Source: Melieria omissa (lineage: Eukaryota; Arthropoda; Insecta; Diptera; Ulidiidae). From it: a DNA stretch of 64,000 nt. The DNA lies in NCBI GenBank assembly GCA_963971225.1, contig OZ020270.1, forward strand, positions 65,104,932-65,168,931, written 5' to 3'. The stretch's first letter is position 1; every line of letters begins with the position of its first letter. The position numbers were made by a program, and so were the translations under genes. Below are positions 20,709 to 31,420 of the stretch, piece by piece. The notes beneath the pieces are model-generated. The model searched no databases and was not told the origin of the DNA. It saw only the letters and a program-made list of their open reading frames with translations.

Positions 20709-22798
20709 GGTTCATCCAACTCAATTTGAACCATTGCGAAGCGGCGCAGGACCTTTTGGCCCAAACCGTGCGAGAGTTGGGCGCAGATGTAGCGCTCTTA
20801 AGCGAGCCATATAAGCAAAGAGACGAGGGCGTGTGGGCCGCAGACGAAGCGGGAAAAGCGGCTATCTGGATCTGTGGCAGAAGCCCACTTCAAGAGCAGG
20901 CAAGAGGAGCCAGGGGTTTTGTGCGAGCCATGGTGGACGGCATCTTCCTTTATAGTTGTTATGCGCCGCCGAGCATCGCTATCGACCAACACGCAGCGAT
21001 GATAGATGAAATAGTGGCAGATGCGAGGGACAGGTCGCCGAAAATAGTCGCGGGCGATTTTAACGCTTGGGCAACGGAGTGGGGCTCCTCCAGGACTAAC
21101 GCGAGGGGGACGATCCTTCTGGAGGCGTTCGCAGCGCTTGACTTGGTGCTGCTCAACACTGGCGGGCAGCCCACGTTCAATAGAAACGGCATGACCTCCT
21201 GCATCGATGTCACGTTTGCAAGCTCAGGGCTGGTGCCGAGGGCCTCTTGGGCGCTTAGCAGCGGCTACACGCACAGCGACCACCAGGCTATATGCGGCAG
21301 CGTCTCAGGCTCGCGCGCAACCGTGCAACCGACGCATGCAAGAATACAGCATTACGGCTGGAGCAGCCGCACATTTGATAAGCATCTCTTCGAGCTAGCC
21401 ATGGATGGCCCACCGCTGGATGGCCCAGCGCCCCAGAAGTCGAGGCAGCTGATAGAGCGAATTACGCGTGCGTGTAATGCCTCAATGAGAAGGAGGGGTG
21501 GCAACACACGGCGTCCGCCCGTATACTGGTGGAATTCCCGAATTGCGGAACTTCGAGTGGATTGCAACAGGAACAGGCGACGCTACCAGCGAGCAACGGA
21601 TCCTTCAGTCAAGAACGTGTGTCACACTGCCTATCGAAATGCGCGCAAGGCCTTGAAAACTGCTATCAAGGATAGCAAGAAAAGGAGTTTCTTGGAACTA
21701 CTGAAGACCGTTGACGACAATCCGTGGGGTAAGGCGTACCAGGTGGTAATGAGGAAGCTGGCAGTCTTCGTTCCCCCACCACCAGTATCAGCACCGTTCG
21801 TGGCCAGAATCGTCAGATGCCTGTTCCCTGACCAACAGCGCCTGCCCGCATGCAATAGCGGGTTCGACAGGGCTGCGGATGAGATCCAGCTGGTAACGCC
21901 AGAAGACGTTGCTGCAACCTGTTCAAGGATCGGTGACAGCAAGGCCCCAGGATGCGACAGAATACCAAATGCGGCGCTCAAGGCAGCTATGACGCTCCAC
22001 CCACAGTTGTTTGCAGACGTTTACAACTCGTGTCTGCACGAACAATACTTTCCAGATCTTTGGAAAGTCCAAAAGCTGGTGCTACTGCCCAAGGGAGGAA
22101 AACACCCGGACGACCCTTCCGCATATCGCCCAATATGCCTGCTGGACACGGCGGGAAAAGTGTTGGAGCGCATAATTGCCGATAGGCTGGATGCTGCTAT
22201 CGCAGCAGCTGGTGGTTTTTCGGACCAACAATATGGTTTCCGGAAGGCACGATCAACTATCGATGCGATTAGCGTGGTTGTGGAAACGGCTCGAGGCGCA
22301 ATCAGCGGCACGCGCTGGAAGGGCGGTAAGAAAGAGTACTGCTGTCTGGTTACGCTAGACATCAAGAACGCGTTCAATTCCGCAAACTGGGGCCATATTC
22401 TGGCAGCTTTGCGGGAAAAAATGGGGCCAGAATATCTGGTACGCACGATAGCCAGCTATTTCTCAAACAGGCGCCTGATGTACGGCACGGACGAAGGAGA
22501 GAAGCTTCATCTGGTGACGGGGGGGGGGGTCCCACAAGGATCGGTGCTGGGCCCGATGTTGTGGAACCTCATGTATGACGGCGTGCTACGATTAGACGTG
22601 CATGAGGCGGTAAAAATCGTCGGCTTTGCTGTCACCACTATGACTAGTGGTGACAGGCAAGCACATCCACGACATCGAGGCAATCTGCGACGACACGGTG
22701 GCTAAGGTGCACCACTGCCGATCGATCTGCTAGCGTGGGAGGCGCACAATAAAGCCCACGATGACAGTGCGCGTGTTATAGCTGTCAGCAAGTTTGAA
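20705..22798 (+). pseudogene. R1-clade LINE ORF2: endonuclease and RT, truncated
   Basis: It starts at ATG 20705 overlapping the ORF1 stop. The APE-type endonuclease runs from residue 1 to about 225, with N-terminal FIQLNLNHCEAA, catalytic E in ALLSEPY, GDFNAWATEWG, and the SDHQAI block. RT follows with LVLLPKGGKHPDDPSAYRPI, DQQYGFRKARSTIDAI, VTLDIKNAFNSANW (catalytic Asp) and GGGVPQGSVLGPMLW. The frame breaks at 22630, where the FADD codons should be: an inserted inverted copy of neighbouring bases creates the palindrome 22630-22653. Downstream sequence continues in another frame to about 22720 and then decays. The C-terminal end lies beyond the errantivirus at 29656. Confidence 0.87.
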
Positions 22799-23024
22799 GT
22801 CAACGACCAACCAAACATCCAACAAAAACAGCCAGCAACAACTAGCATATTTTAAGTTAAGTTACAATGTCATTAACTCGATATGTAATATGAGCTTGAT
22901 TGTTTGCTCGATTGCTTGATTTGCTCGATCAGCAATGACAAACGTTCGAGCTTAGAGTAAGTGAATGAAATAAAATCAGTGTTATTCCACCATCCAACTT
23001 GTCCGGATTCAACATTTTTTAAGT
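22799..23024 (+). repeat. Errantivirus 5' LTR
   Basis: It begins GTCAACGACC (AGTCAACG if the preceding A is included, an AGT start being common in this group) and ends TTTTTTAAGT. It holds AATAAA near 22972. It is 225/226 identical to the copy at 29430. Confidence 0.92.
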
Positions 23025-23037
23025 GGCGCAGTCGGTT
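23025..23037 (+). promoter_or_regulatory. Errantivirus primer-binding site
   Basis: GGCGCAGTCGGT directly follows the LTR (TGGCGCAGTCGG when the last LTR base is counted). This is the tRNA(Ser)-type primer site known for 17.6 and 297. Confidence 0.8.
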
Positions 23038-23258
23038 AACGTAACCACAACGAAAACGGGAAGAAGAGACACACAGCTGCTTAAGAAAAGAAAATTGCAG
23101 TGAAGAGACGACTTCAACCGTAAACAACAAACAAAAGAAGAAACAACTCCAAAAGAAGAAACAACTCCAAAAGAAGAAACCACTCCAAAAAAGACACCAC
23201 AATTGAAAGGACCAGAAGGAATAGAGATTTCGATAGGAGTCGAAATATAGAAGCAGAA

Positions 23259-24212
23259 ATGAGTACCGTGGAGCAGTGTTTAGTTGCGCTAACAAACATA
23301 CTTAGCCAACAACAGCAACAACAGCGGACTTCGGCCCGAACGAGACTGGAGAAGGAATTGCGATACTTGCCAGCATTCGAGGGGGAACCAGGGCAGCTGC
23401 CGTCATTCATTGACAGCGTCAGCAGAGCCCTATTGGATTATCCCGGAGAGGTGCAGGAGGCCTTCAACACAATATACAACCTCAAAATCGTGGGAAAGCC
23501 GAAGAATCTGCTAAATATAAATCCGCCAACATCGTGGGAAAGATGCAAGGAAAGGCTAATGGACCACTATCGGCCCAGGAAGGACCAGATGAAGATATCG
23601 AGGAGAATAAACTCTCTTAGAGTGAGTAGCATAGAGGATCTAGATAATAAGATTCGAGAAATTGTAGAGGAAATTACAGAATATGTGGCTTACGAAGAGA
23701 CAAAAACAGTGCTGGACATATTTAGTGGAATGCTCGTGCAGAGGATAAAAGAACTAGTGGCAGGCACATTGTCATATACTATAATGAATATTTATAATTT
23801 AACAGAAATTAGAAAAGAAATCCGCAAGTTTATTGGCCAAGACCACAGCAATTTAAATTTAAATATGATTTTAAAAACGAATGATAACAATAGTAGGAGA
23901 AGTAATCAAAATTATACAAATTACCAACAAAGAACCAACACTAATTCTTATCAATACAGAGGCACAAATACTAATCATTTTACTAGTAACCAGACTAATG
24001 TCAATAACCAATCTAGAACAAATAACATTCCCGCTCATTATATTAATGCAAACGCCAACCAATGGCAAAATAACAGAACTCAGCAATTTAGACAAAATGA
24101 CAGTAGACCTAATTTAAGCCAGCAGAATAGACAAAGACCAGAGCCAATGGAAGTAGATGCAATGAGTAATAATGAAGCAAATGAAATTGATGATACGTTT
24201 TTTACAAATTAG
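23259..24212 (+). CDS. gag: Errantivirus Gag
   Basis: An intact 317-residue frame begins at ATG 23259, about 230 bases after the primer site. The N-terminus has a Gln run and a capsid-like helical region (LPAFEGEPGQLPSFIDSV, then NPPTSWERCKERL). The C-terminal 100 residues are Asn/Gln/Arg-rich with no CCHC knuckle, as in 17.6/297. A run of six T (24199-24204 region, codons TTT TTT) lies shortly before the stop, and pol is in the -1 frame, so -1 ribosomal frameshifting at this run is likely. Confidence 0.88.
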   Translation: MSTVEQCLVALTNILSQQQQQQRTSARTRLEKELRYLPAFEGEPGQLPSFIDSVSRALLDYPGEVQEAFNTIYNLKIVGKPKNLLNINPPTSWERCKERLMDHYRPRKDQMKISRRINSLRVSSIEDLDNKIREIVEEITEYVAYEETKTVLDIFSGMLVQRIKELVAGTLSYTIMNIYNLTEIRKEIRKFIGQDHSNLNLNMILKTNDNNSRRSNQNYTNYQQRTNTNSYQYRGTNTNHFTSNQTNVNNQSRTNNIPAHYINANANQWQNNRTQQFRQNDSRPNLSQQNRQRPEPMEVDAMSNNEANEIDDTFFTN

Positions 24213-26496
24213 CCTCGGATCAAAGTAAAATATTTTTAGCAGTTACAATAGAAAATGAACAGTACCTAGCACTAGTGGATACAGGCTCAACGGTTAGCAT
24301 ATTAAATCAAACAAGATTTTCCGAAAATAAATACAAACTTGTTAATGATTCAATAACAACGATAAACACTATCCAAGGAGAGGTCAAAGGTCCCAACAAA
24401 ACAGTGGCTACAAAATGCCCAGAAGAGTTCAATTACCCCAGCAATGCCAGAATTAAATGGATTGCAATATATAACAATAAACCATACGATCTATTATTAG
24501 GCATGGACTGGATTTCGAAAAATATTAAAGAACTTAATATAAAAAATAAAGACATTTGTTTAAATAATGGAGTTAGTCTTCCATTCCTTTCTAAATCGTA
24601 CGAAGAGGTTAATGTATTGGAAGTAAGCGAAATCAGAAATCTTCAGACAGATCATTTAAATGAAGGAGAGAAAACAATTATTAAAAAACTACTGAATAAA
24701 TATAATCAACTTTTATATAAAGACGGAGACATATTAACTAATACAAATACCATTGTACACGAAATAAATACTTCAACTGACCAACCAATCAATTCAAAAT
24801 TATATCGTTATCCGCCAAAGCATGAAGAAGAAGTGCAAAGGCAAATGCAAGAAATGGAATCACAAGGGATTATTCGTAAAAGTAGGAGTAGGTATAGCTC
24901 TCCAATAATAGTTGTGCCCAAAAAGTTAGACAAATCTGGAATTCAAAAATATAGGATTGTTGTTGACTACAGACGACTCAATCAGATAACAGTTAGTGAC
25001 AAGTATCCTTTACCAAACATTGACGCTATTTTAGACAAGCTTGGAAAGGCACAGTATTTCAGCACACTAGACCTTGCAAAAGGCTATCATCAAATACTTG
25101 TTGCCGAGAAAGACATTGAAAAAACCGCGTTCGTAACTCCAAATGGTCTATATGAGTATGTACGAATGCCGTTTGGATTAAAAAATGCCCCAGCGACGTT
25201 TCAAAGGTTAATGAATGACATATTAAGAGAATATATCAATAAAATCTGTGTTGTTTACTTAGACGACATATTGATATTTTCAACAACAATTGAAGAACAT
25301 GAAAACTCACTTCGAAAAATATTTGAGACGCTAAGGAAGCACAATTTGAAAATACAAGTCGACAAATGCAGCTTTATGAAAAGAGATACGGAATTTTTAG
25401 GGCACGTTTTAACCAAAGAAGGTATTAAGCCGAATCCTGAAAAGATAAAAGTAATCAAAGATCTTCTTATCCCAAGAAACGAAAAACAACTTAAAGGATT
25501 CTTAGGAGTAACTGGTTTTTATAGAAAATTTATTAAAGATTATTCCAAAATTGCATACCCTATGATAAAGTACTTAAGTAAAGGCAGTAAAATTAACATA
25601 AATGACCCAGAATACATATAAGCTTTTGAGACTTTGAAATGTCTCATAAGTTCTCATCCTATATTAAAATATCCACAATTCGAAAAGCAATTTACAGTCA
25701 CAACAGATGCAAGTGATAATGCAATAGGAGCGGTACTATCGAAAGAGGGTCACCCTATATGCTACGTTTCACGAACTCTAAATAACCATGAAAAGAATTA
25801 CTGTACTACAGATAAAGAATTTTTAGCTATTGTTTTTTCAATAAGCTATTTTAGACCGTATTTGTACGGAAATAAATTCAAAATAGTCACGTTCCAATCA
25901 AGTACTTAAATAATAAATACAAAGGAAAAGAATTTTCACAAAGACACCAGCGATGGCTTTTGAAGTTACAAGAGTACAATTACGAAATAGAATACCTTAA
26001 AGGCAGCGAAAATAAAGTCGCTGATTTTTTAAGTAGGCAGGAAGGCACCGCGAAAATAAATGAACAAAATGAAAATGAATCAAATTTAGAATTATCTGAC
26101 ACATTGCACTCAGCTGATGAAGAACAGTTAGATCACATAGCTATCAGGGAAGAAATTGTGAATAAATATAAAACACAAATTATTCTGACATATAGTCCAC
26201 ATTTGGAAATGACAACAATACATAAACGAAAGCGAAACGAGTATAAAAGATATTTTAAAGCGGCACATTAAGTCAGGCCATGTAGGAATTTATTCAGAGG
26301 TTACTGACCACGATTACCATAAGGTACAATTAATAATTATGTCAACGTTTGCAAATGCAAAACATATCAAATTCATAAAAACAACTCAACGAGCAAGAGA
26401 TATTCCGACGGAAGAAGAATTACACAAACAACTATCTGTTTACCATACAAAAGAGTCAATGCACAGTGGCATTAAGGAGTGTTACAATTCACTTAA
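24205..26496 (+). pseudogene. pol: Errantivirus Pol, part 1 (protease, RT, RNase H)
   Basis: The -1 frame relative to gag carries the protease motif LVDTGSTVSIL (about 24270), the RT blocks YRYPPKHEEEVQRQM, IVVDYRRLNQI, MPFGLKNAPATFQ and the catalytic VYLDDILIFS near 25255, then RNase H from about 25690 ([13 protein letters not shown]). The frame has a TAA at 25619-25621 between RT and RNase H, and a frameshift near 25893 inside RNase H. The N-terminal integrase zinc region begins near 26339 and is interrupted by a TTAA MITE. The lesions make this copy dependent on others for reverse transcription. Confidence 0.88.
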
Positions 26497-27227
26497 GGCA
26501 GGTTCTCACCTTGTGGAAAAAAAAAAACAACAATTTTTTTTTTTGGCTTATCGTGTAGATATATATTTCAAAAATGTGCTCCAGAAATTTCAGATCAAAA
26601 TCTGAAAAATTACAAAAGTTACAGGCCGTTACATAGAGCAGTGTAGAGCACCGGCCAAGCGCGCTTTAAACTTTAAACGCGTTTTTCTCAGAACCACATT
26701 TTCGGACCTTACGGAAGTGATTGAAGGCGCTGGAATGAACCAATCGTCACCAAATTTTTTCCAAATGTTCCTTAGGGTTTTTTCTAATAAATGAACCACC
26801 GATCAGCCAAAAATATTGAAAATTGTTTATTTAAAAAAATAATAAGTGAACAAAAAAATGCGAAAATCTTAATTTTTTTTTTCAAAACCTCATAACTTTT
26901 TTAATTTTGATTTTTTTTTTCATGATCTTGGTTCATTCAATAGATAATACGGTACACATTAAGAATGTGTTCGATTTTTGTGTTTCCGATCACGGGTTTT
27001 GACGGAATCACTTCCGGTAGCGGGACACCTCCTCGCCGACATGCCGCCACTGATGGACGCCCCCTCCCCCCCTTTTTTTGATTCATTCAATTTGAAAAAT
27101 TGTATTCTCTAAATAAATGTGTGTTCATATCCAGAAACAATTTTCAGCGTTGTATCTTTATCCGTTTTCTCCAAAAAAATTCCTAAAAAAAGTGCACTTT
27201 TTCGGATCCACAAGGTGAGAACCTGCC
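26497..27227. mobile_element. TTAA-flanked MITE in errantivirus pol, 731 bp
   Basis: Perfect 20-base inverted repeats GGCAGGTTCTCACCTTGTGG are flanked by TTAA (26493-26496 and 27228-27231). It interrupts the integrase HHCC region. It has no credible coding. It shares an internal core, CTTTAAACGCGTTTTTCTC, with the element at 10440-11175. Confidence 0.92.
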
Positions 27228-27231
27228 TTAA

Positions 27232-28074
27232 GAATAAAATTTGTTTTCCTAAATTAATTGAACATATACAGTTGGTTATAAATAATTGCAAAACATGCCA
27301 AGAAATAAAGTACGACAGACATCCGATAAAACCGAAATTTAAGCTTACAGAAACGCCAACAGCCAAAAACGATACAATTCATTTAGACATATTCCACTAC
27401 AAAAAACGTTGCTTCGTAACAGTAATCGACAAGCTTACAAAATTTGCAGCAGCATATAATATTACAAACAGAAATTGGGTAGCGAAGAAACAAATAATTG
27501 TAGAGCATTTTGCGAAGTTCGGAAGGCCGAATAAAATTATTATGGACAATGAATTTAACTCCCAGCAAATTTTGGCTTATTTAAACGAAGAACAGGTTGA
27601 ATCACACCGAATTCACATACAGGCAATGCAGATATAGAGCGATTACACTCAACACTTATTGAAAAAATAAATGGAATTGAGGATAATGAACTCTCGGTAG
27701 AAATGAAGATACAGATTGCTATAAAAAATTACAACAATCGATATCATTCAACAATAAAATGCACACCAGTAGAAGCAAAAGAAACTGTAGAATTGAATAT
27801 TTTAGTGGAAAGAATAAATTTAAGCAAAGAACGTATAATTTCAAAAAGGAACAATGATAGGGAATCATATATAGAAAATAGGCAAAATGGACCAGTTAGA
27901 AACTACAAACGATTAAGACACAAAGAAGAGCCATATTATAGAATAAAACCATTGCAACATGTACATTGTACGAATATTAAAAGACCTCTTAAATTTGCAG
28001 ATACCGATAATCGCAATGACCATACTGACGACAGTAGCAGCGGTTCAAGGATTTTTGCAAATAATACCAATTAA
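27232..28074 (+). pseudogene. pol: Errantivirus Pol, part 2 (integrase)
   Basis: After the MITE the integrase resumes with the CC half of the zinc region (NNCKTCQEIKYDRH). The catalytic core follows with Asp in TIHLDIFHY and IIMDNEF, and, after a frameshift near 27625, the Glu region (ERLHSTLIEKIN) and YNNRYHSTIKCTPVEA. It ends at 28072-28074, overlapping the first part of the env frame. Confidence 0.82.
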
Positions 28075-29476
28075 TGAAAACGCAGGATATGTACCAGTAA
28101 GATTGCGAGAAGTAGAAATAGTTAATCGAACTATTACAATATTACATATAATTCACCCCAAGGAAATCAAAAGCATTGTTGATCAAGTTGAGGAAAATAT
28201 AAACAATACCGACATAAATAACAAGGACATATTAAGAAGTAAAATAGAAATAATTAAGGCAAAAATAAAATCAATTACTCCAAAGGAGAACAACAGACAA
28301 AAAAGAGGGTTATTCAACTTTATAGGTACAATAGACAAATGGTTATTCGGAGTATTAGATGATACAGATAGAGAAGAAATTTTAGCTCATTTAGAGGTTA
28401 CTGATAACAACAACCATAATATTATTGGAACCGTTAATAATCAAGTAAAAATAAATACACATTTTAATGATTCATTTAAAGTATTAAAAGACGCTGTAGA
28501 GGATGATAGAAGAAAAATTAAAGATTCATTTAACCAGATAAAAGAACGAAATTTAGAAATTGCACGGCATTTGTTATATACAGACAATATGCTTAAGTTG
28601 GAATACATAGAAAACAAAATCGACTTAATTCAAGACAACATAGCATCCGCCAGGTATAATACTATACATCCCGGTATTTTAACAGCAACAGAAATAGAAG
28701 CTTATGAAATAAATTTCTATAAGTTGAAATTAATCAGAGTAGGCATAATGTCTTACCAAAATGACTCAATAATTATTGCAATTAAAATTCCAAAAGACTA
28801 TGTTATAACAGACCTGAATCTAATAACCCCATTACCATCAGAACACCACTTGGAAATATATGAAGGAAATGAAATTGTAGTAAAGATCAATAATAATACA
28901 TACACATATGAAAAAGATGCTATCTTAAGAAATTTAAAATTCAGTAAAAATTGTATTTACAAAAACAAATGTGATTTAGTATTCAATAACAAAACCACAA
29001 TTGAGCAAATAGACGATGAAACAATACTAATAAAAAATTCTGAGAAAATGAAAATTATAAATAATTGTGACAAAAGAAAACTAGAACTAAACGGAAATTA
29101 TATGATACACTTTGCGAATTGTGAAATTCAAATAGAAGGCGAAATATTTTACAACCAAAAAGAAACTGTCCAAGAAAAGTTTTACTACCCTGTTAATAAA
29201 TTAAATCAGTCTTATGACATAAAACCAACATTTGAAAAAATAATTGTTAAACATTTTGAAAATATAAAAGAAATTAAGGAATTGAAGTTTCACAAAAATA
29301 TTTCATATGGATTAAACTTAATGATTATATTAGCTATTGTTACTGTAATTGTCATAGTAATTGTAAAGAAGAAAAAAGGAGTAACTGTAAAAATCACAAA
29401 TAAAAGAATTCAGGAGAATTCTAAATCTGGTCAACGACCAACCAAACATCCAACAAAAACAGCCAGCAACAACTAG
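27959..29476 (+). CDS. env: Errantivirus envelope protein (intact frame)
   Basis: An open frame of 505 residues from the first ATG at 27959 overlaps the end of pol; family members express env from a spliced RNA, so the true start may differ. Visible parts are a hydrophobic N-terminal segment that could act as a signal peptide (about residues 14-35), a furin-like site RQKRG followed by a fusion-peptide-like GLFNFIG near residue 118, an alpha-helical region, Cys pairs in the ectodomain, and a membrane anchor MIILAIVTVIVIVIV near residue 450, with a basic tail. This layout matches the insect errantivirus/F-type envelope. The stop (29474-29476) lies within the 3' LTR. No internal break is seen, unlike pol. 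Confidence 0.85.
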   Translation: MYIVRILKDLLNLQIPIIAMTILTTVAAVQGFLQIIPINENAGYVPVRLREVEIVNRTITILHIIHPKEIKSIVDQVEENINNTDINNKDILRSKIEIIKAKIKSITPKENNRQKRGLFNFIGTIDKWLFGVLDDTDREEILAHLEVTDNNNHNIIGTVNNQVKINTHFNDSFKVLKDAVEDDRRKIKDSFNQIKERNLEIARHLLYTDNMLKLEYIENKIDLIQDNIASARYNTIHPGILTATEIEAYEINFYKLKLIRVGIMSYQNDSIIIAIKIPKDYVITDLNLITPLPSEHHLEIYEGNEIVVKINNNTYTYEKDAILRNLKFSKNCIYKNKCDLVFNNKTTIEQIDDETILIKNSEKMKIINNCDKRKLELNGNYMIHFANCEIQIEGEIFYNQKETVQEKFYYPVNKLNQSYDIKPTFEKIIVKHFENIKEIKELKFHKNISYGLNLMIILAIVTVIVIVIVKKKKGVTVKITNKRIQENSKSGQRPTKHPTKTASNN

Positions 29477-29655
29477 CATATTTTAAGTTAAGTTGCAATG
29501 TCATTAACTCGATATGTAATATGAGCTTGATTGTTTGCTCGATTGCTTGATTTGCTCGATCAGCAATGACAAACGTTCGAGCTTAGAGTAAGTGAATGAA
29601 ATAAAATCAGTGTTATTCCACCATCCAACTTGTCCGGATTCAACATTTTTTAAGT
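29430..29655 (+). repeat. Errantivirus 3' LTR
   Basis: It matches 22799-23024 at all positions but one (A/G at about the 70th base). A purine-rich stretch AAAGAAGAAAAAAGGAG (about 29367-29383) lies upstream, but the LTR edge itself is preceded by TAAATCTG, not a strong polypurine tract. Confidence 0.9.
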
Positions 29656-30131
29656 CGCGCAGCAACGGTAGACAGCGGAGCCTAGGCGAGTGGCAGAATC
29701 GCTGGAGTGGCTCATCCAAGGGCAGGTGGACCCACCGCCTCATTCCAACAATCAGCGGCTGGCTCAACCGCAAGCATGGCGAGGTGACGCATCAGTTGAC
29801 GCAACTGCTGACGGGTCACGGGTGCTTCAAGGCACACCTGCACCGCTTTGGGCACGAAGCTGACCCATACTGCACCATGTGCACCAGCGAGATGGAGGAT
29901 GCAGAGCACGTGGTCTTCCACTGTCCTCGATATGAGACGCAGCGACAGGCGCTGCAATCAGTGCTAGGCGGCCAGATCTGCGTGCAGAACCTGGTCCAAC
30001 ACATGCTGGATTCAGCGGAGAAGTGGAATGAGGTGTGCAAGTTCGCGGCACAAATCATGGCCGAGCAGCGAAGAGTGGAGCGAGAGCGTAGGGCAGAGGG
30101 CCCCAGCAGTAGTCACGAGCCAATCCAATAA
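29656..30131 (+). pseudogene. R1-clade LINE ORF2, C-terminal end
   Basis: An open frame following the errantivirus LTR reads the R1-type C-terminal domain: GRWTHRLIPTISGWLNRKHG, LTQLLTGHGCFKAHLHRF and the Cys-His motif CTMCTSEMEDAEHVVFHC, ending in a TAA at 30129-30131. It fits the end of the ORF2 started at 20705, with the thumb/linker between them lost. The 3' UTR runs to an A-run at about 30266-30278. Confidence 0.83.
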
Positions 30132-30349
30132 GGCTGGAAACCCGCCCGGCGACGCAATGCCCACCCATGGTTGGAGACAGGGGGTGGTTTTTAGTCGGTA
30201 AGAATCCGGCATACAGCTGAACACGGGTTCGGTTGTATCTTTCGAAGATTTTCCACCTCCTCCGAGAAAAAAAAAAAACCCCAATTCAAAGAATATTTTG
30301 ACACAAAAAGCAATAAACAATAATTAGCATTATTTACGTTTATCGCTTT

Positions 30350-30896
30350 TGTCAAGTGTCACTTTAGCGACCCACTTAAAATTCTCTAGAATCGTATTGC
30401 ACACCGCAATGCACCAAGCATTTTAGCGACCCACTTAAAATTCTTTGGAATCGTATTGCACACCGCAATGCACCAAGCATTTTAGCGACCAACTTAAATT
30501 TCCTACAAATCATATTGCACAACACCACCACAATGCACCAAGCATTGTGACCCACTTAAAATTCCTGCGAACCATATTGCACACTGCGTTGCACCAAACA
30601 TTTCCGCCCTTTCGGCATAATTGCCGAAATCGCACTTGACCACAGCCACTTGAACGCAGACTAACTGACGACGCGTTTTCCTCCGGTCACCGTACCGTAC
30701 CGCACAAGAAGAAATAGCTGATGCGCCTGTAATGCTTTCCCTCTGGTTTTACGCATGCATTAATTACTATAAATAGTACTAGTGAGCAAAAATAAAGGCA
30801 GTTGAGAATTGACCATCCGACAAGAAGGTGTTTTCATTTGGAAAGGCCACAGAGCTGAACTTACACCAGGACCACGGAATTCCCACTCAACCAAAA
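30350..30896 (+). repeat. 5' LTR of a plus-strand gypsy element
   Basis: It begins TGTCAAGTGTCAC and contains a TATA motif (CTATAAATAG near 30767), AATAAA near 30789 and, at its right edge, a primer-site-like TTGGCGACGAGGATGGG (30897-30913). No matching 3' LTR is present because the element is cut at about 36320. The left end is inferred, with no partner copy for comparison. Confidence 0.7.
30362..30600 (+). repeat. Four tandem ~59-bp units in the LTR
   Basis: The unit pattern TTAGCGACCCACTTAAAATT ... ATATTGCACACCGCAATGCACCAAGCA occurs at about 30362, 30422, 30481 and 30546, with progressive divergence. Its position upstream of the TATA motif suggests enhancer-like U3 repeats, an inference. 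Confidence 0.85.
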
Positions 30897-31111
30897 TTGG
30901 CGACGAGGATGGGATGTGGACATCGATCCATAACCAAATAAAAAAAGTAAAGTGATATATAAAAAAAAAAGTCAGAAGAAAAAACCATAAGAACACCAAC
31001 GACTACGCGAATGAAACAAGATCAAGTGAAAAACTAAAAAGTGCACTGAGAAGAACTACGCAAAAAGCAAACAGCAGCAGCATCAAAGCAAACGTTCATC
31101 GATTCGATCAT

Positions 31112-31420
31112 TTGAAACAGCAGCGGCATCAAGGCAAAACAAAACGTTCGAGGAAAGTAAAATCGTCAGAGCGCTGCGAACAACAACTAAAACCCCTAAG
31201 AACCCGACCGATGACGAAATACAGCGAAACTCTCGACAAATTGGAATCATTAATCACCGTAATCGACAACAGGATCCAACTCTACTCCACCGGGACGGAA
31301 AGGACAAAATACACCGAAATCCTAGGAAAACTGGAAAGTATCAGAGACAACATAATAAGACTACACAGCAACAAAAAGGCAACAAGGCATCCCGGAAGCG
31401 CACGACCAAACGGATACTAA
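31112..31420 (+). CDS. Leader-region open frame of the gypsy element
   Basis: A 102-residue Lys/Arg-rich frame between the primer site and the gag contains two related segments (KYSETLDKLESL and KYTEILGKLESI), suggesting an internal duplication. It could be the remnant of the Gag N-terminus. I recognise no domain. The downstream frame from 31469 encodes repetitive TATCGATAG-derived sequence. Confidence 0.35.
   Translation: MKQQRHQGKTKRSRKVKSSERCEQQLKPLRTRPMTKYSETLDKLESLITVIDNRIQLYSTGTERTKYTEILGKLESIRDNIIRLHSNKKATRHPGSARPNGY

Larger units (their letters stand above)
22799..29655 (+). mobile_element. Errantivirus (17.6/297-type gypsy element with env)
   Basis: A 6.86-kb element has 226-bp LTRs that differ at one position, a tRNA-type primer-binding site, gag, pol and env in order. 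A 731-bp TTAA MITE inside pol accounts for part of the length. No short target duplication is visible at its edges, and part of the surrounding LINE is missing, so a deletion or recombination probably accompanied or followed insertion. Confidence 0.9.
16555..30278 (+). mobile_element. R1-clade LINE, interrupted by several insertions
   Basis: The segments 16555-17109 (5' region), 18980-19041 plus 19324-22798 (ORF1/ORF2) and 29656-30278 (ORF2 end, 3' UTR, A-run near 30268) read as one plus-strand LINE. Insertions removed from it are the hAT-like element, the TTAA MITE and the errantivirus. About 250 residues of ORF2 after the RT palm are missing around the errantivirus. The exact 5' end is unresolved (about 16520-16560). 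Confidence 0.75.

Noticed and set aside
30362..30600. CRISPR-like array
   Set aside because: The repeats are contiguous tandem units without unique spacers and lie in an LTR.
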